Part shown: one piece after another, positions 4,602-5,314 of the stretch | Layout: each line of letters starts with the position of its first letter | Numbering within the stretch: the stretch's first letter is position 1 | Source of the DNA: an uncultured Pseudomonadota bacterium | Lineage (GTDB): Bacteria; Pseudomonadota; Gammaproteobacteria; Steroidobacterales; Steroidobacteraceae | Assembly (NCBI GenBank): GCA_903890265.1 | Contig: CAITAM010000516.1 | Location: 1 to 5,314 of the forward strand | Reading direction: 5' to 3' | Length of the DNA stretch: 5,314 nt | Translations under genes and position numbers: made by a program | Notes under the pieces: model-generated | The model's database searches: none | What the model saw: only the letters and a program-made list of their open reading frames with translations | Told to the model about the DNA's origin: nothing

Positions 4602-5314
4602 TCACTCGTCGCGGTCGGTGGCCGGGAGTTCGGGCGGGGCGCCGGCCTCGTCCTCGCGGCGGATCATTTCGCCGGCGAGCGCGAGGTAGGCGAGCGCGCC
4701 GCGCGATTCCTTGTCGTGGTAGAGCGCCGGGCGGCCAAACGACGGCGCCTCGGCGAGCCTGACGTTGCGCGGAATGACCGTTCGGAACACGAGGTCGCCG
4801 AAGTGCTGGATGAGCTGCGCGCTGACTTCGTTGGCGAGGTTGTTGCGCGGGTCGAACATCGTGCGCAGGATGCCCTCGAGCTTGAGATCCGGGTTGATGC
4901 TCGCCTGCACCTGGTCGATGGTGCTGATGAGCGCCGACAGCCCCTCGAGCGCGTAGTACTCGCACTGCATCGGTATCAGCACCGAATCGGCCGCCGCGAG
5001 CGCGTTGACGGTCAGCATGTTCAGCGCCGGCGGGCAGTCGATCAGGATGATGTCGTAGCGGTCACGAACGCGTGCCAGGGCCTGCTTCAGCTTGATCTCA
5101 CGGCCGGTCAGGAGCGTCAGGAGCCGCACTTCCGCCGCCGTCAGGTCCTGGTTCGACGGCACGAGATCAAAACCGGCCGGGTCGCACGAGACCAGCGCGT
5201 CGGCGACGGCGACGGTGCCCATCAGCACGTCGTAGGCGGAGTGCACGATCGAGCCCTTGTCGACCCCGCTGCCCATGGTGGCATTGCCCTGCGGATCGAG
5301 ATCGATCAGCAGGA
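4602..5314 (-). CDS. parA: Chromosome partitioning ATPase ParA (Soj), N-terminus cut by window edge
   Basis: ParA is the deviant-Walker ATPase that binds DNA non-specifically as an ATP dimer and, with ParB, moves origin regions apart. The visible 236 residues begin inside LLIDLDPQGN, the Walker A' motif. They include the Walker B segment YDIILIDCPP (fragment residues 86-95), the chromosomal-type QCEYYALEGL (116-125), and RTVIPRNVRLAEAPSFGRP near the C-terminus. About 35 N-terminal residues, including the KGGVGKTT P-loop, lie upstream of base 5314. An internal ATG at 5274-5276 could be mistaken for a start, but the frame continues into the conserved motif above it, so the true start is outside the window. 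It stops 85 bp before parB. The acidic tail (ending TDRDE) is unremarkable. Family assignment is secure; the chromosomal (not plasmid) type is supported by linkage to atp. Confidence 0.97.
   Translation of the reverse strand, partial: LLIDLDPQGNATMGSGVDKGSIVHSAYDVLMGTVAVADALVSCDPAGFDLVPSNQDLTAAEVRLLTLLTGREIKLKQALARVRDRYDIILIDCPPALNMLTVNALAAADSVLIPMQCEYYALEGLSALISTIDQVQASINPDLKLEGILRTMFDPRNNLANEVSAQLIQHFGDLVFRTVIPRNVRLAEAPSFGRPALYHDKESRGALAYLALAGEMIRREDEAGAPPELPATDRDE

Noticed and set aside
1..5314. Search for an unusual multi-gene defence, mobile or biosynthetic system.
   Set aside because: All coding space is filled by standard parAB and atp genes with intact motifs. No repeats, direct-repeat arrays, transposase remnants or foreign-composition islands are visible beyond the short intergenic signals listed.

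Overview
The window reads as a stretch of high-GC (roughly two-thirds G+C by eye) gammaproteobacterial chromosome. Every gene is on the minus strand, so transcription runs from high to low coordinates: parA (5' end cut off by the window edge), parB, then the F1Fo ATP synthase genes in the classical order atpI-atpB-atpE-atpF-atpH-atpA (3' end of atpA cut off at base 1). The order parA-parB-atpI-atpB is typical of origin-proximal regions in Pseudomonas-like gammaproteobacteria, usually next to mnmG (gidA) and rsmG (gidB). I cannot name the genus from this sequence.

Layout. 4602-5314 is ParA, the segregation ATPase. 4517-4601 is a GC-rich gap with a nested inverted repeat. 3569-4516 is ParB, the parS-binding CTPase. 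3392-3568 is the regulatory junction between the two operons. 3020-3391 is AtpI, the c-ring assembly helper. 2093-2935 is subunit a, 1752-2024 subunit c, 1226-1708 subunit b, 634-1182 subunit delta, and 1-606 the N-terminal 202 residues of subunit alpha. Together the atp genes build the Fo proton channel (a, b, c) and begin the F1 catalytic head (delta, alpha).

The protein-coding content is conventional and all key catalytic residues that fall in the window are present. The interesting signal is in the non-coding DNA. At the parB/atpI junction, reading on the minus strand, there is a weak terminator-like hairpin just after parB. It is followed by a very good sigma70 promoter (TTGAAG, 17 bp, perfect TATAAT, GC-rich discriminator). 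About 40 bp below the predicted start site comes a strong intrinsic terminator with a run of seven U, ending only 11 nt before the atpI start codon. The natural readings are attenuation of the whole atp operon, or a short (~80 nt) independent RNA.

Inside the operon, the gap before atpE is a T-rich, structure-poor island. A 10-bp hairpin sits directly against the Shine-Dalgarno of atpF. This pair would favour subunit c over subunit b, matching the many-to-two stoichiometry of the complex. I found no tRNA, rRNA, CRISPR, mobile element, consensus parS site or DnaA box cluster. The many long plus-strand open frames are high-GC shadows of the genes listed.
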